This document shows, piece by piece, positions 22,306 to 30,261 of a stretch of DNA of 64,000 nt (position 1 is its first letter; each line of letters begins with the position of its first letter). Position numbers and translations under genes: made by a program. Under the pieces are notes generated by a model. The model saw only the letters and a list, made by a program, of their open reading frames with translations, made no database searches and had not been told where the DNA came from. Source of the DNA: Sulfuritalea sp. (GTDB lineage Bacteria; Pseudomonadota; Gammaproteobacteria; Burkholderiales; Rhodocyclaceae); the NCBI GenBank assembly GCA_023700805.1, contig JAMPYF010000006.1, positions 62,001 to 126,000 of the forward strand, read 5' to 3'.

Positions 22306-23628
22306 TCAGCCCAGCTCCTCCATGCGCAAGCGGATCACCTGCTTCTTCACCACCGGCAGCGCCTCGATTTTCGCAATCGCCGCATCGATGTTCTTCTCGC
22401 GCGTGATGTGGGTCAGCATGATGATGTCGGTCTGCGATTCGCCCTCGCCCGGCTCGCGCTGGATCATGGCGGCGGTGGAGATCTGCTGGTCGGCCAGGAT
22501 GCGCGTGATGTCGGCCAGCACGCCGGGCTTGTCCTCCACGCGCAGGCGCAGGTAATAACTGGTTTCGACCTCGGACATTGGCAGGATCGGCGTGTCTTCC
22601 ATCGCATTGGGCTGGAAGGCCAGGTGCGGCACGCGATGCTCGGGGTCCGAGGTATGCAGGCGGGTGACATCGACCAGGTCGGCGATCACGGCCGAAGCCG
22701 TCGGTTCGGCGCCGGCGCCCTTGCCGTAATACAGCGTGGCGCCGACCGCATCGCCCTGCACCAGCACGGCATTCATCGCGCCTTCGACATTGGCGATCAG
22801 GCGCTTGCCCGGAATCAGCGTCGGGTGCACGCGCAGTTCGACGCCCGCCTTGCCGTCCATTTGGCGGCGGCGCGTGATGCCCAGCAGCTTGATGCGATAG
22901 CCGAGTTGCTCGGCGTACTTGATGTCGTCCGCATCGAGCTGGCTGATGCCCTCGATGTAGGCCTTGTCGAACTGCATCGGAATGCCGAAGGCCAGCGCCG
23001 AGAGGATGGTGATCTTGTGCGCGGCGTCGACGCCCTCGATGTCGAAGGTCGGGTCGGCCTCGGCATAACCCAGGCGCTGCGCCTCCTTCAGCACGGCGTC
23101 GAAGGGCAGACCCTTGTCGCGCATCTCGGACAGGATGAAGTTGGTGGTGCCGTTGATGATGCCGGCGATCCACTGGATGCGGTTGGCGGTGAGGCCTTCG
23201 CGCAGCGCCTTGATGATCGGGATGCCGCCCGCCACCGCCGCCTCGAAGGCGACCATGACGCCCTGCGCGTGCGCGGCGGCGAAGATTTCATTGCCATGCA
23301 CGGCCAGCAGCGCCTTGTTGGCCGTCACCACGTGCTTGCCGTTGGCGATGGCGGCGAGCACCAGATCCTTGGCGATGCCATAGCCGCCGATCAGTTCGAT
23401 GACGATGTCGATCTCGGGATCGGTGACCACCGAGAACGCATCGTCGGTGACCTGGGCGCGGCCCGCCGTGACCTGCCGCGCCAGCTCGAGATTCTTGTCC
23501 GCCACCTTGGTGATGCGGATCGGACGCCCGGCGCGGCGCGTGATCTCCGCCTCGTTGCGTGCCAGGACGGTAAAGGTGCCGCCACCGACGGTGCCGATGC
23601 CGAGCAATCCTACGTTGATTGGTTTCAT
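22306..23628 (-). CDS. hom: Homoserine dehydrogenase
   Basis: NAD(P)H-dependent reduction of aspartate semialdehyde to homoserine, for threonine and methionine synthesis. 440 aa. GIGTVGGGTFTVL Rossmann motif, the catalytic region GYAEADPTFDIEGVDAAHK near residue 190, and a C-terminal ACT domain (LRVEDKPGVLADITRIL), suggesting feedback inhibition by threonine. The ATG overlaps the upstream GNAT stop (TAATG). The frame stays open upstream only through that gene. Confidence 0.95.
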   Translation of the reverse strand: MKPINVGLLGIGTVGGGTFTVLARNEAEITRRAGRPIRITKVADKNLELARQVTAGRAQVTDDAFSVVTDPEIDIVIELIGGYGIAKDLVLAAIANGKHVVTANKALLAVHGNEIFAAAHAQGVMVAFEAAVAGGIPIIKALREGLTANRIQWIAGIINGTTNFILSEMRDKGLPFDAVLKEAQRLGYAEADPTFDIEGVDAAHKITILSALAFGIPMQFDKAYIEGISQLDADDIKYAEQLGYRIKLLGITRRRQMDGKAGVELRVHPTLIPGKRLIANVEGAMNAVLVQGDAVGATLYYGKGAGAEPTASAVIADLVDVTRLHTSDPEHRVPHLAFQPNAMEDTPILPMSEVETSYYLRLRVEDKPGVLADITRILADQQISTAAMIQREPGEGESQTDIIMLTHITREKNIDAAIAKIEALPVVKKQVIRLRMEELG

Positions 23629-24101
23629 TAGAGTGTTTTCCTGAAGCAGAAACTGGGAATGACGAAGCCTTCCCGAAAATAGAAGCGATGGGCGGCGCTG
23701 CGCTGGGTGCCGGAATCCAGCGCCAGCACGTCGCAGCCTAGGGCGCGGGCACGGGCCTCCAACTGCGCCACGAGGAATCTGCCGACGCCCTGCGAGCGAT
23801 GAGCGGCATCGGTGACCAGGTCGTCGATATACAGCCGGCGGCCCTCGTAGGTATTTTCGACCAGGCGCCAGACGGCGACCCCACACACCGCCAGGCCCTG
23901 CGCCGCCAGGCTCATGCGCGCGCCATTGGCGAACACCGCCGCCAGGCGCCCCGCATAGTCCGTCGGCAGGCGCTCGCGCAACTGGCGATGAACCGGCTCG
24001 GCCCGTGCCAGCCACTCGGGCGCCAGGATTTCGCCGCCCTCGCCGGTGACCTCGACCAGCGCCAGTCCCGCCGCCGAACCGGCAGCCAACTCAGCTGGCA
24101 T
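23628..24101 (-). CDS. GNAT-family N-acetyltransferase
   Basis: Acetyl-CoA-dependent acetyltransferase of unknown substrate. 157 aa. The CoA-binding A motif is YIDDLVTDAAHRSQGVGRFLV near residue 95, then ALGCDVLALDSGTQRSAAHRFYFREGF. Its start overlaps the alaA end by 11 bases and its stop touches the hom ATG, so it is translated with the threonine genes. Substrates could be an amino acid or a small amine; nothing in the sequence decides it. Confidence 0.8.
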   Translation of the reverse strand: MPAELAAGSAAGLALVEVTGEGGEILAPEWLARAEPVHRQLRERLPTDYAGRLAAVFANGARMSLAAQGLAVCGVAVWRLVENTYEGRRLYIDDLVTDAAHRSQGVGRFLVAQLEARARALGCDVLALDSGTQRSAAHRFYFREGFVIPSFCFRKTL

Positions 24102-25317
24102 AGCGCTTGCGGTAGCCGTCGAGGAAGCGTGCGATGCGGCCGATGGCCTCGCGCAGATCGTCCTCGTGCGGCAGGAAGACCAGGCGGAAGTGGTCGGGAT
24201 GCGGCCAGTTGAAGCCGGTGCCCTGCACCAGCAGGACCTTTTCCGCCTGCAACAGCTCGGCGATGAACTCCTGGTCGTCGGTGATCGGGTAGACCTTCGG
24301 ATCGAGGCGCGGGAACATGTACAGCGTCGCCTTGGGCTTGACGCAGCTGACGCCGGGAATCGCATTGATCAGTTCATGGGCGACATCGCGCTGCTTGCAC
24401 AGGCGGCCGCCCGGCGCCACCAGGTCGTCGATGCTCTGGTAGCCGCCCAATGCGGTCTGGATGCCCCACTGGCCCGGCACATTGGCGCACAGGCGCATCG
24501 AGGCCAGCATGTCGAGGCCTTCGATGTAGTCACGCGCATGCTTCTTTTCGCCCGAGACGATCAGCCAACCCGAGCGATAGCCGCAGGAACGGTAGTTCTT
24601 CGACAGGCCGTTGAAGGTGACGGTCAGCACGTCCTCCGACAAGGCGGCGACCGAGGTGTGAGTCACGCCGTCGTAGAGCACCTTGTCATAGACCTCGTCG
24701 GCATAGATGATTAGGTCGTTTTGCCGGGCGATCTCGACGATCTCCTTCAGCACCTCATCCGGGTATACCGCCCCGGTCGGATTGTTGGGATTGATGATGA
24801 CGATCGCCCGCGTGTTGGGCGTGATCTTGGCGCGGATGTCGGCCAGGTCGGGCAGCCAGCCGGCGCCCTCGTCGCACAGATAGTGCCGCGGCGTTCCGCC
24901 GGAAAGACTCACTGCGGCGGTCCACAGCGGATAGTCGGGAGCGGGCAGCAGGACTTCGTCGCCGGTGTCGAGCAGGGCATTCATGGCCATCACGATGAGC
25001 TCGGAAACCCCGTTGCCGATGTAGATGTCCTCGATCGTGACGCCCTTGATGTGCTTCTGCTGGGTGTAGTGCATCACCGCCTTGCGCGCCGAGAATATGC
25101 CTTTGGAATCGACATAGCCGGCGGCGTTGGGCAGATTGCGGATCATGTCCTGCTGAATTTCTTCGGGCGAATCGAAGCCGAACGCGGCGAGATTGCCGAT
25201 GTTCAGCTTGATGATCTTGTGGCCTTCCTCCTCCATCTGCTTGGCGCGGGCCAGCACGGGGCCGCGAATGTCATAGCAGACGTTGTTGAGTTTGGCGGAT
25301 TTATTCACGGGCTGCAT
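24091..25317 (-). CDS. alaA: Alanine transaminase (AlaA type)
   Basis: Class I PLP aminotransferase, making alanine from pyruvate and glutamate. 408 aa. Close to E. coli AlaA (YfbQ): NVCYDIRGPVL, IYIGNGVSELIVMAMNALL, APDYPLWTAAVSLSGG, IINPNNPTGAVYP and the PLP lysine in TFNGLSKNYRSCGYR. The ATG at 25317 is preceded by AAAGGA; a TTG two codons upstream is less likely. First gene of alaA-GNAT-hom-thrC. Its 5' region carries a single copy of the intergenic repeat family. Confidence 0.94.
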   Translation of the reverse strand: MQPVNKSAKLNNVCYDIRGPVLARAKQMEEEGHKIIKLNIGNLAAFGFDSPEEIQQDMIRNLPNAAGYVDSKGIFSARKAVMHYTQQKHIKGVTIEDIYIGNGVSELIVMAMNALLDTGDEVLLPAPDYPLWTAAVSLSGGTPRHYLCDEGAGWLPDLADIRAKITPNTRAIVIINPNNPTGAVYPDEVLKEIVEIARQNDLIIYADEVYDKVLYDGVTHTSVAALSEDVLTVTFNGLSKNYRSCGYRSGWLIVSGEKKHARDYIEGLDMLASMRLCANVPGQWGIQTALGGYQSIDDLVAPGGRLCKQRDVAHELINAIPGVSCVKPKATLYMFPRLDPKVYPITDDQEFIAELLQAEKVLLVQGTGFNWPHPDHFRLVFLPHEDDLREAIGRIARFLDGYRKRYAS

Positions 25318-25362
25318 GAGCAACCATCCTTTCGACGGGGCGATGAAAGCGGCGCTAGCGTT

Positions 25363-25414
25363 GTTTCAGCGAAGGCTAATGTACTCGCAAGCAGACGTTA
25401 TGCCGGAACTAAAA
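25363..25414 (-). repeat. Second locus of the TTTTAG...GAAAC repeat family
   Basis: On the minus strand it starts TTTTAGTTCCGGC and ends TTAGCCTTCGCTGAAAC, each one mismatch from the units at 6802-6983, with a shorter, different 22-base middle. It lies between the divergent alaA and Mth938-type genes, about 50 bases from the alaA ATG. A TATAAT sits just beyond it (25417-25422, plus strand) and may serve the plus-strand gene. The rest of the 220-base gap shows nothing else. Confidence 0.65.
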
Positions 25415-25540
25415 TGTATAATGTTACCGAAGCCCATGCTGCACCGCAAATCCAGATTTGATGCGGCTTTCAGCCTGCCCGCCCCTGCCCGCCCGCCTTG
25501 TCGCCTTTTGCCAACCCCGCTGTCAAAATCGCCGTCCCGA

Positions 25541-25921
25541 ATGAAGCTGCATTCCCCTGTCACCGCCGGCCTGCTTGCGATCACCGCCTACGATGCCGAG
25601 CACATCGCCGTGAATGGCCGCCGCCTGACAAGAAGCTTCCTGCTGACGCCGCAGCGCCTGATCGAGGACTGGCCGCCGGCGTCCTTCGATAGCCTGACCG
25701 AATCCGACCTGCACGCGGTGGCTGAACTCGACTGCCCGATCGTGCTGCTCGGCACCGGACCGCGCCAGCGCTTCCCCGCCCCGGCCCTGCTGCGCGCGCT
25801 GATCGGGCGGCGCATCGGCGTCGAAGTGATGGACAGCTACGCCGCTTGCCGCACCTACAATATCCTGATGGCCGAAGGACGCGATGTCGCCGCGGCGCTG
25901 ATCATCGAATGCGCGAGCTAG
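25541..25921 (+). CDS. Mth938/NDUFAF3-like domain protein
   Basis: Small cytoplasmic protein of the Mth938-like fold (related to the eukaryotic complex I assembly factor NDUFAF3); bacterial role not established. 126 aa. Begins MKLHSPVTAGLLAITAYDAEHI, with CPIVLLGTGPRQRFPAPALL near residue 65 and MDSYAACRTYNILMAEGRDVAAALI. No good ribosome site precedes the ATG; frames upstream are open but of non-coding character. It overlaps arnT by 13 bases and is the head gene of the arn operon. Confidence 0.82.
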   Translation: MKLHSPVTAGLLAITAYDAEHIAVNGRRLTRSFLLTPQRLIEDWPPASFDSLTESDLHAVAELDCPIVLLGTGPRQRFPAPALLRALIGRRIGVEVMDSYAACRTYNILMAEGRDVAAALIIECAS

Positions 25922-27699
25922 CTCAACCGCGCGAACTGCGGCGCGGGCCGCTGCTGGCGCTGCTGCTGGCTTTCGTGCTGCTCTGGTTCGGCACTTTGGA
26001 GCACCGGCGCCTGATCAATCCCGACGAAGGCCGTTATTCCGAGATTCCGCGCGAGATGGTGGCCAGCGGCGACTGGCTGACGCCGCGCCTCAACGACATC
26101 AAGTATTTCGAGAAGCCGGCGCTGCAGTACTGGGCCACGGCGACCGCCTTCACGGTGTTTGGCGAGCACCACTGGACCGCGCGCCTGTGGCCAGCGCTGA
26201 CCGGATTCCTCGGCGTGCTGTTCACCGCCTTTGCCACGGCGCGGCTGTTCGGCCTGCAGGCCGGCCTGATCGCCGGGGCGGTGCTGGCCGGCAGCGTGCT
26301 GTGGAATGTCATCGGCCACGTCAACACCCTGGACATGGGCGTCAGCTTCTTTCTCGCCGCCGCGGTGTTCGCGCTGTGCCTGGGGCAGCGCGACGAATCG
26401 GATTTGCGCGGCGATTCGCGTGAAAGTCGACGCTGGCAGGACGCCGCCTGGGTGCTGTTGGCGCTGGCGGTGCTCTCCAAGGGCCTGATCGGGCTGGTGC
26501 TGCCGGCCGCCACCGTGGTCGCCTATACGCTGTGGCAGCGCGACTGGGACTTCATCCGGCGCATTCGTCCGCTGCGCGGCCTGCTGATCCTGCTGGCGAT
26601 CACCGCGCCCTGGTTCATCGCGGTGTCATGGGCCAATCCCGAGTTTGCCCACTTCTTCTTCATCCACGAGCATTTCCAGCGCTTCCTGACCAAGGCCCAC
26701 GGCCGCTATCAACCGATCTGGTATTTCATCCCGATCCTGCTGATCGGCATGCTGCCGTGGCTGGGCAGCCTGGCCCAGGGACTGGCTGCGGGCAGCCGGC
26801 GCGAGGCAGGCCGCCGTTTCCAGCCGCGCCGCTTCCTGCTGGTGTGGGCGGTGCTGGTGTTCGTCTTCTTCTCGGTCTCCAGTTCCAAGCTGGCGTCCTA
26901 CATCCTGCCGATCTTTCCGGCGCTTGCCGCCCTGATCGGCCTGCATCTGGCGGGCTATGCCGCCTCGCGCCGCATCGAATGGCACGCCGTGCCGGCCATC
27001 CTGGTCGGCGCCGTCTGCCTGTTCCTGGTGCCTTTCGTCACCCGCTTCGCCAGCGAGAAGGTGCCGGCGGCGCTCTACGAAGCCTACCAACCCTGGCTCT
27101 ATGCCGGATCTGCGGCGCTGCTGCTCGGCGGCCTGCTGGCTTTCTGGCTGGGCCGCCAGGGGCGCAGCGTGGCCGCCGTGTTCGCGCTGGCCTTTGGCGG
27201 CTTCGCCTTCGGCCAGGGCTTCCTGCTCGGTCACGACACGCTCGGCTCGGTGCACTCGGCCCACGACGTGGCCACGGCGATCCGCCCGCAGGTGCCGCCC
27301 GACGCCCCCTTCTTCAGCGTCGACACCTACGACCAGACCCTGCAGTTCTACCTCAAGCGCACCACCACCATGGTTGCCTACCGCGATGAACTGGGCTTCG
27401 GCATCAGCCAGGAACCACACAAGTTCATTGCCGACGTCGCCGGCTTCGAGCGCGCCTGGAACGCTGCACCGGTCGCCTGGGCCTTGATGGCGCCGGGGAT
27501 GTGGCAGGAACTGAACAAGAAAGGCTTGCCCATGAACGTAGTCATCCGCGACACGCGCCGCGTCATTGTGCGCAAGGGCCCACCCCCCAACCCCCGCCCC
27601 GAGGGCGGGGGTGACGATTGTTCCGCCGCGCGCGGCGCGTCGTCCGTGTCGAACAACGGCCCCGGCTTGGGGCGGCCCTGCATCGGAGCCAAGCCATGA
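25909..27699 (+). CDS. arnT: ArnT-type lipid A L-Ara4N transferase (GT83/GT39)
   Basis: Integral inner-membrane glycosyltransferase that moves L-Ara4N from undecaprenyl phosphate to lipid A. 596 aa with about 12 hydrophobic segments. INPDEGRYSEIPREMVASGDWL near residue 35 holds the conserved Asp-Glu, and KYFEKPALQYWA follows. The periplasmic C-terminal part has FFSVDTYDQTLQFYLKRTTT. The last ~40 residues (from RKGPPPNPRPEGGG) are low complexity, encoded by a GC-rich hairpin, and look like a run-on tail. Confidence 0.88.
   Translation: MRELAQPRELRRGPLLALLLAFVLLWFGTLEHRRLINPDEGRYSEIPREMVASGDWLTPRLNDIKYFEKPALQYWATATAFTVFGEHHWTARLWPALTGFLGVLFTAFATARLFGLQAGLIAGAVLAGSVLWNVIGHVNTLDMGVSFFLAAAVFALCLGQRDESDLRGDSRESRRWQDAAWVLLALAVLSKGLIGLVLPAATVVAYTLWQRDWDFIRRIRPLRGLLILLAITAPWFIAVSWANPEFAHFFFIHEHFQRFLTKAHGRYQPIWYFIPILLIGMLPWLGSLAQGLAAGSRREAGRRFQPRRFLLVWAVLVFVFFSVSSSKLASYILPIFPALAALIGLHLAGYAASRRIEWHAVPAILVGAVCLFLVPFVTRFASEKVPAALYEAYQPWLYAGSAALLLGGLLAFWLGRQGRSVAAVFALAFGGFAFGQGFLLGHDTLGSVHSAHDVATAIRPQVPPDAPFFSVDTYDQTLQFYLKRTTTMVAYRDELGFGISQEPHKFIADVAGFERAWNAAPVAWALMAPGMWQELNKKGLPMNVVIRDTRRVIVRKGPPPNPRPEGGGDDCSAARGASSVSNNGPGLGRPCIGAKP
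27591..27611. repeat. GC-rich hairpin in the arnT tail
   Basis: CCCCCGCCC and GGGCGGGGG pair around CGA. It lies within the arnT C-terminal coding region and is followed by further GC-rich repeats up to the arnE start. Related hairpins occur at 28141 and 33196 within the same operon. Confidence 0.6.
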
Positions 27700-28067
27700 A
27701 CGCCGTCAGCTTTTCCCTGATCCTCGCCGGCGTGCTGCTCAACGCCGCCGCGCAACTGCTGCTGAAAGCCGGCACCAACGTGGTCGGGCATTTCGAGTTT
27801 CATGCCGACAACATCCTGCCGATCGGCCTCAAGCTGGCCTTCCAGCCCTACATCTTGACTGGCATGGCCTGCTATGCGGTGAGCCTGGTGGTCTGGATCA
27901 TGGCGCTGTCGCGCGTCCCCGTATCGATCGCCTACCCGATGCTGTCGATCGGCTACGTGATCAATGCCTTCGTCGCCTGGCACTGGTTCGGCGAAGCGCT
28001 CGCGGCGCAGAAGCTGCTCGGCATAGGCTTCATCGTGGTCGGCGTGTTCCTGGTGGCTAGGTCGTGA
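27696..28067 (+). CDS. SMR-type flippase subunit (ArnE/ArnF-like)
   Basis: Small multidrug resistance-fold protein, 123 aa with four membrane helices. In the arn pathway such proteins flip undecaprenyl-phosphate-L-Ara4N across the inner membrane. VLLNAAAQLLLKAG near residue 12 and IAYPMLSIGYVINAFVAWHWFGE near 85 are typical of the ArnE group. The ATG overlaps the arnT stop. Only one such gene is present, where E. coli has the pair ArnE and ArnF, so it may act as a homodimer. Confidence 0.82.
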   Translation: MNAVSFSLILAGVLLNAAAQLLLKAGTNVVGHFEFHADNILPIGLKLAFQPYILTGMACYAVSLVVWIMALSRVPVSIAYPMLSIGYVINAFVAWHWFGEALAAQKLLGIGFIVVGVFLVARS

Positions 28068-28140
28068 GCGCCATCCGTCGGGCCGTCCCAAGGATGGCGC
28101 AGTCAATCACGCGGAGCCGCGTAGCGGCGAACACCAGTCA

Positions 28141-28161
28141 CCCCCTTTCCCGGAAAGGGGG
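28141..28161. repeat. Hairpin overlapping the arnB ribosome-binding region
   Basis: CCCCCTTTCC and GGAAAGGGGG form a perfect stem with a one-base centre, about 10 bases before the arnB ATG. The right arm contains the purine-rich GGAAAGGGGG, close to a Shine-Dalgarno. The gap between arnE and arnB (28068-28170) holds no gene. Confidence 0.6.
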
Positions 28162-28170
28162 TCGGGGGGA

Positions 28171-29301
28171 ATGACCACAAATTTTTTGCCGTTTACCCGG
28201 CCCTCGATCGACGAGGAGACCATCGCCGAAGTCGCCGACGTGCTGCGCTCGGGCTGGATCACCAGCGGCCCCAAGGTGCAGGCCTTCGAGGCGGCGCTGT
28301 CCGACTACTGCGGCGGCCGCCCGGTGCGCGCCTTCAACTCGGGCACGGCGACCCTGGAAGTCGCGCTGCGCCTGGCAGGAGTTGGCGCTGGCGACACGGT
28401 GATCACCACGCCGCTGACCTGGGTCGCCACCGCCAACGTGATTCTCGAAGTCGGCGCCACGCCGGTGTTCGTCGATGTCGACCCGGCGACCCGCAACATC
28501 GATCTCGACCTGCTGGAAGCGGCCATCACACCGCGGACCAAGGCCGCGATCCCGGTCGATCTGGCCGGGCTGCCGGTTGATCGCCGGCGGCTCCATGCCA
28601 TCGCCGGCAAGCACAATCTCCGCGTGATCGAGGATGCCGCGCAGTCCTTCGGCGCCTCGTGGCAGGGCCGGCCCATAGGCACGTCGTTCGGCAACGGCGC
28701 CGACTTCGTCTCCTTCAGCTTCCACGCCAACAAGAACCTGACCACCTCCGAGGGCGGCGCCCTGGTGCTGCCCGCCGACATCGATGCGGGCCTCTGCGAA
28801 CGGCTGCGCCTGCAGGGCGTGCGGCGTTTCCCCGACGGCGGCATGGACGTCGATGTGCTGGGCGGCAAGTTCAACCTGACCGACATCGCCGCCACCATCG
28901 GGCTGGGCCAGATGAAACATCTGGCCGCCTTCACCGCCCGCCGCCGCGAGCTGGCGCGGCGCTATTTCGAGCGCCTCGACCCGGCCCTGGGCCTGGAACT
29001 GCCGCCGGCCGACTTCGGGAATTGCAACTGGCACATGTTCCAGCCGCTGCTGCCGGCCGCCGTCGACCGCGGCCGGTTCATTGCGCACATGAAGGAACAG
29101 GGCGTCGGCGTCGGCGTGCACTACCCGGCCCTGCACCTGTTCAGCCTTTACCGGAGACTCGGCTTCAAGCACGGCGACTTTCCCCATGCCGAGGATATCG
29201 GGCGCCGCACCGTGACCCTGCCGCTGTTTCCGGCCATGACCGATGCCGACGTCGATCGCGTCTGCGCCGCGATCGAGCACATCCTGCCGCTATGCCACTG
29301 A
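28171..29301 (+). CDS. arnB: UDP-L-Ara4O aminotransferase (ArnB)
   Basis: DegT/DnrJ/EryC1-type PLP transaminase making UDP-L-Ara4N from UDP-4-keto-arabinose. 376 aa. RPSIDEETIAEVADVLRSGW at the start, FNSGTATLEVALRLAG, DAAQSFGASW and the PLP lysine in SFHANKNLTTSEGG near residue 190; NCNWHMFQPLLP near 290. Between arnE and a metallo-hydrolase gene. It contains a near-perfect copy of the dispersed motif at 28380, read as VGAGDTV. Confidence 0.93.
   Translation: MTTNFLPFTRPSIDEETIAEVADVLRSGWITSGPKVQAFEAALSDYCGGRPVRAFNSGTATLEVALRLAGVGAGDTVITTPLTWVATANVILEVGATPVFVDVDPATRNIDLDLLEAAITPRTKAAIPVDLAGLPVDRRRLHAIAGKHNLRVIEDAAQSFGASWQGRPIGTSFGNGADFVSFSFHANKNLTTSEGGALVLPADIDAGLCERLRLQGVRRFPDGGMDVDVLGGKFNLTDIAATIGLGQMKHLAAFTARRRELARRYFERLDPALGLELPPADFGNCNWHMFQPLLPAAVDRGRFIAHMKEQGVGVGVHYPALHLFSLYRRLGFKHGDFPHAEDIGRRTVTLPLFPAMTDADVDRVCAAIEHILPLCH
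28380..28401 (+). repeat. Dispersed 22-nt motif in arnB
   Basis: AGTTGGCGCTGGCG, AC, ACGGTG: one mismatch in the last block. Read in frame as GVGAGDTV, a segment common in this enzyme family, so coding constraint could explain part of it. Confidence 0.45.
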
Positions 29302-29317
29302 CGGAGACCCATCCCAC

Positions 29318-30247
29318 ATGACCGCCCTGCTGCGTATGCTGTTCTTCATGCTGCCCCTGGCAGCTTCTGCCGCCGAGTTGCGCGACTACCCGGCGCTGCA
29401 GGTGGCGCCGCATACCTGGGTGATCCACGGCCCGCTGGCCGACCCCACGGTCGAGAACCAGGGCTTCATGAACAACCCGGCCTTCGTCGTGACCAGGGAC
29501 GGCGTGGTGGTGATCGACCCGGGTTCCAGCGAGCAGGCTGGCCGCATGGTGCTGCGCCAGATCCGCAAGATCACCGCCAAGCCGGTCACCCACGTGCTCA
29601 ACACCCATGTCCACGGCGACCACTGGCTCGGCAACCAGGCGATCCACGATGCCTATCCGCAGGCGCAGATCATGGCCCACCCCGAGATGATCCGCGCCGC
29701 CACGGGCGGCGCGGCCAAGCGCTGGCTCGACATCATGGAGCGGCTGACGCAGGGCTTCACGCGCGGCACCCGTGCCCTGATCCCGACCGTCGCCGTCGTC
29801 GAAAGCCAGTCCTTCAGCGCCGGCGGCATCGAGTTCCGCATCCACGCGCCGGAGAAAGCCCATTCCCGGACCGACATCATGATCGAGGTGGCCAGCGAGT
29901 CCCTGGTCTTCCTCGGCGACAATGTGTTGAATGGCCGCTTCGGCCAGATGGACGACGGCACTTTCCAGGGCAGCATCGCCGCCTGCGAGCGCGCGCTGGC
30001 GATCCCCGTCAAGGTCTTCGTCCCCGGCCACGGCAAGACTGGCGGCCGCGAGATCGTCGGCGCCTATCGCGACTACCTGGCCGCGCTGCTGGGAACCGTC
30101 AAGCGCGAATACGATGCCGGCAAGCAGGATTACGAAATGAAGAATACCGTGAAGGCCGCCGTCGCCCCCTACGCCGCATGGGAAGGCTTCGACCAGCACT
30201 TCGGCCGCCACATCAGCGTCGCGGTGCTCGAACTGGACGCCATGTAG
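29318..30247 (+). CDS. Secreted metallo-beta-lactamase-fold hydrolase inside the arn operon
   Basis: Zinc hydrolase of the MBL fold, substrate unknown. 309 aa with a signal peptide, LLRMLFFMLPLAASAAE, so probably periplasmic. Metal ligands: NTHVHGDHW (HxHxDH) near residue 95, a His in EKAHSRTD, the Asp in LVFLGDN and the His in FVPGHGK. It is not one of the usual arn genes, and resembles the SoxH-like and quinoprotein-relay metallohydrolase groups more than glyoxalase II. It sits between arnB and arnC with a short gap on each side, so it is co-transcribed with them. Confidence 0.85.
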   Translation: MTALLRMLFFMLPLAASAAELRDYPALQVAPHTWVIHGPLADPTVENQGFMNNPAFVVTRDGVVVIDPGSSEQAGRMVLRQIRKITAKPVTHVLNTHVHGDHWLGNQAIHDAYPQAQIMAHPEMIRAATGGAAKRWLDIMERLTQGFTRGTRALIPTVAVVESQSFSAGGIEFRIHAPEKAHSRTDIMIEVASESLVFLGDNVLNGRFGQMDDGTFQGSIAACERALAIPVKVFVPGHGKTGGREIVGAYRDYLAALLGTVKREYDAGKQDYEMKNTVKAAVAPYAAWEGFDQHFGRHISVAVLELDAM

Positions 30248-30261
30248 GCCGAGCGAACGCC

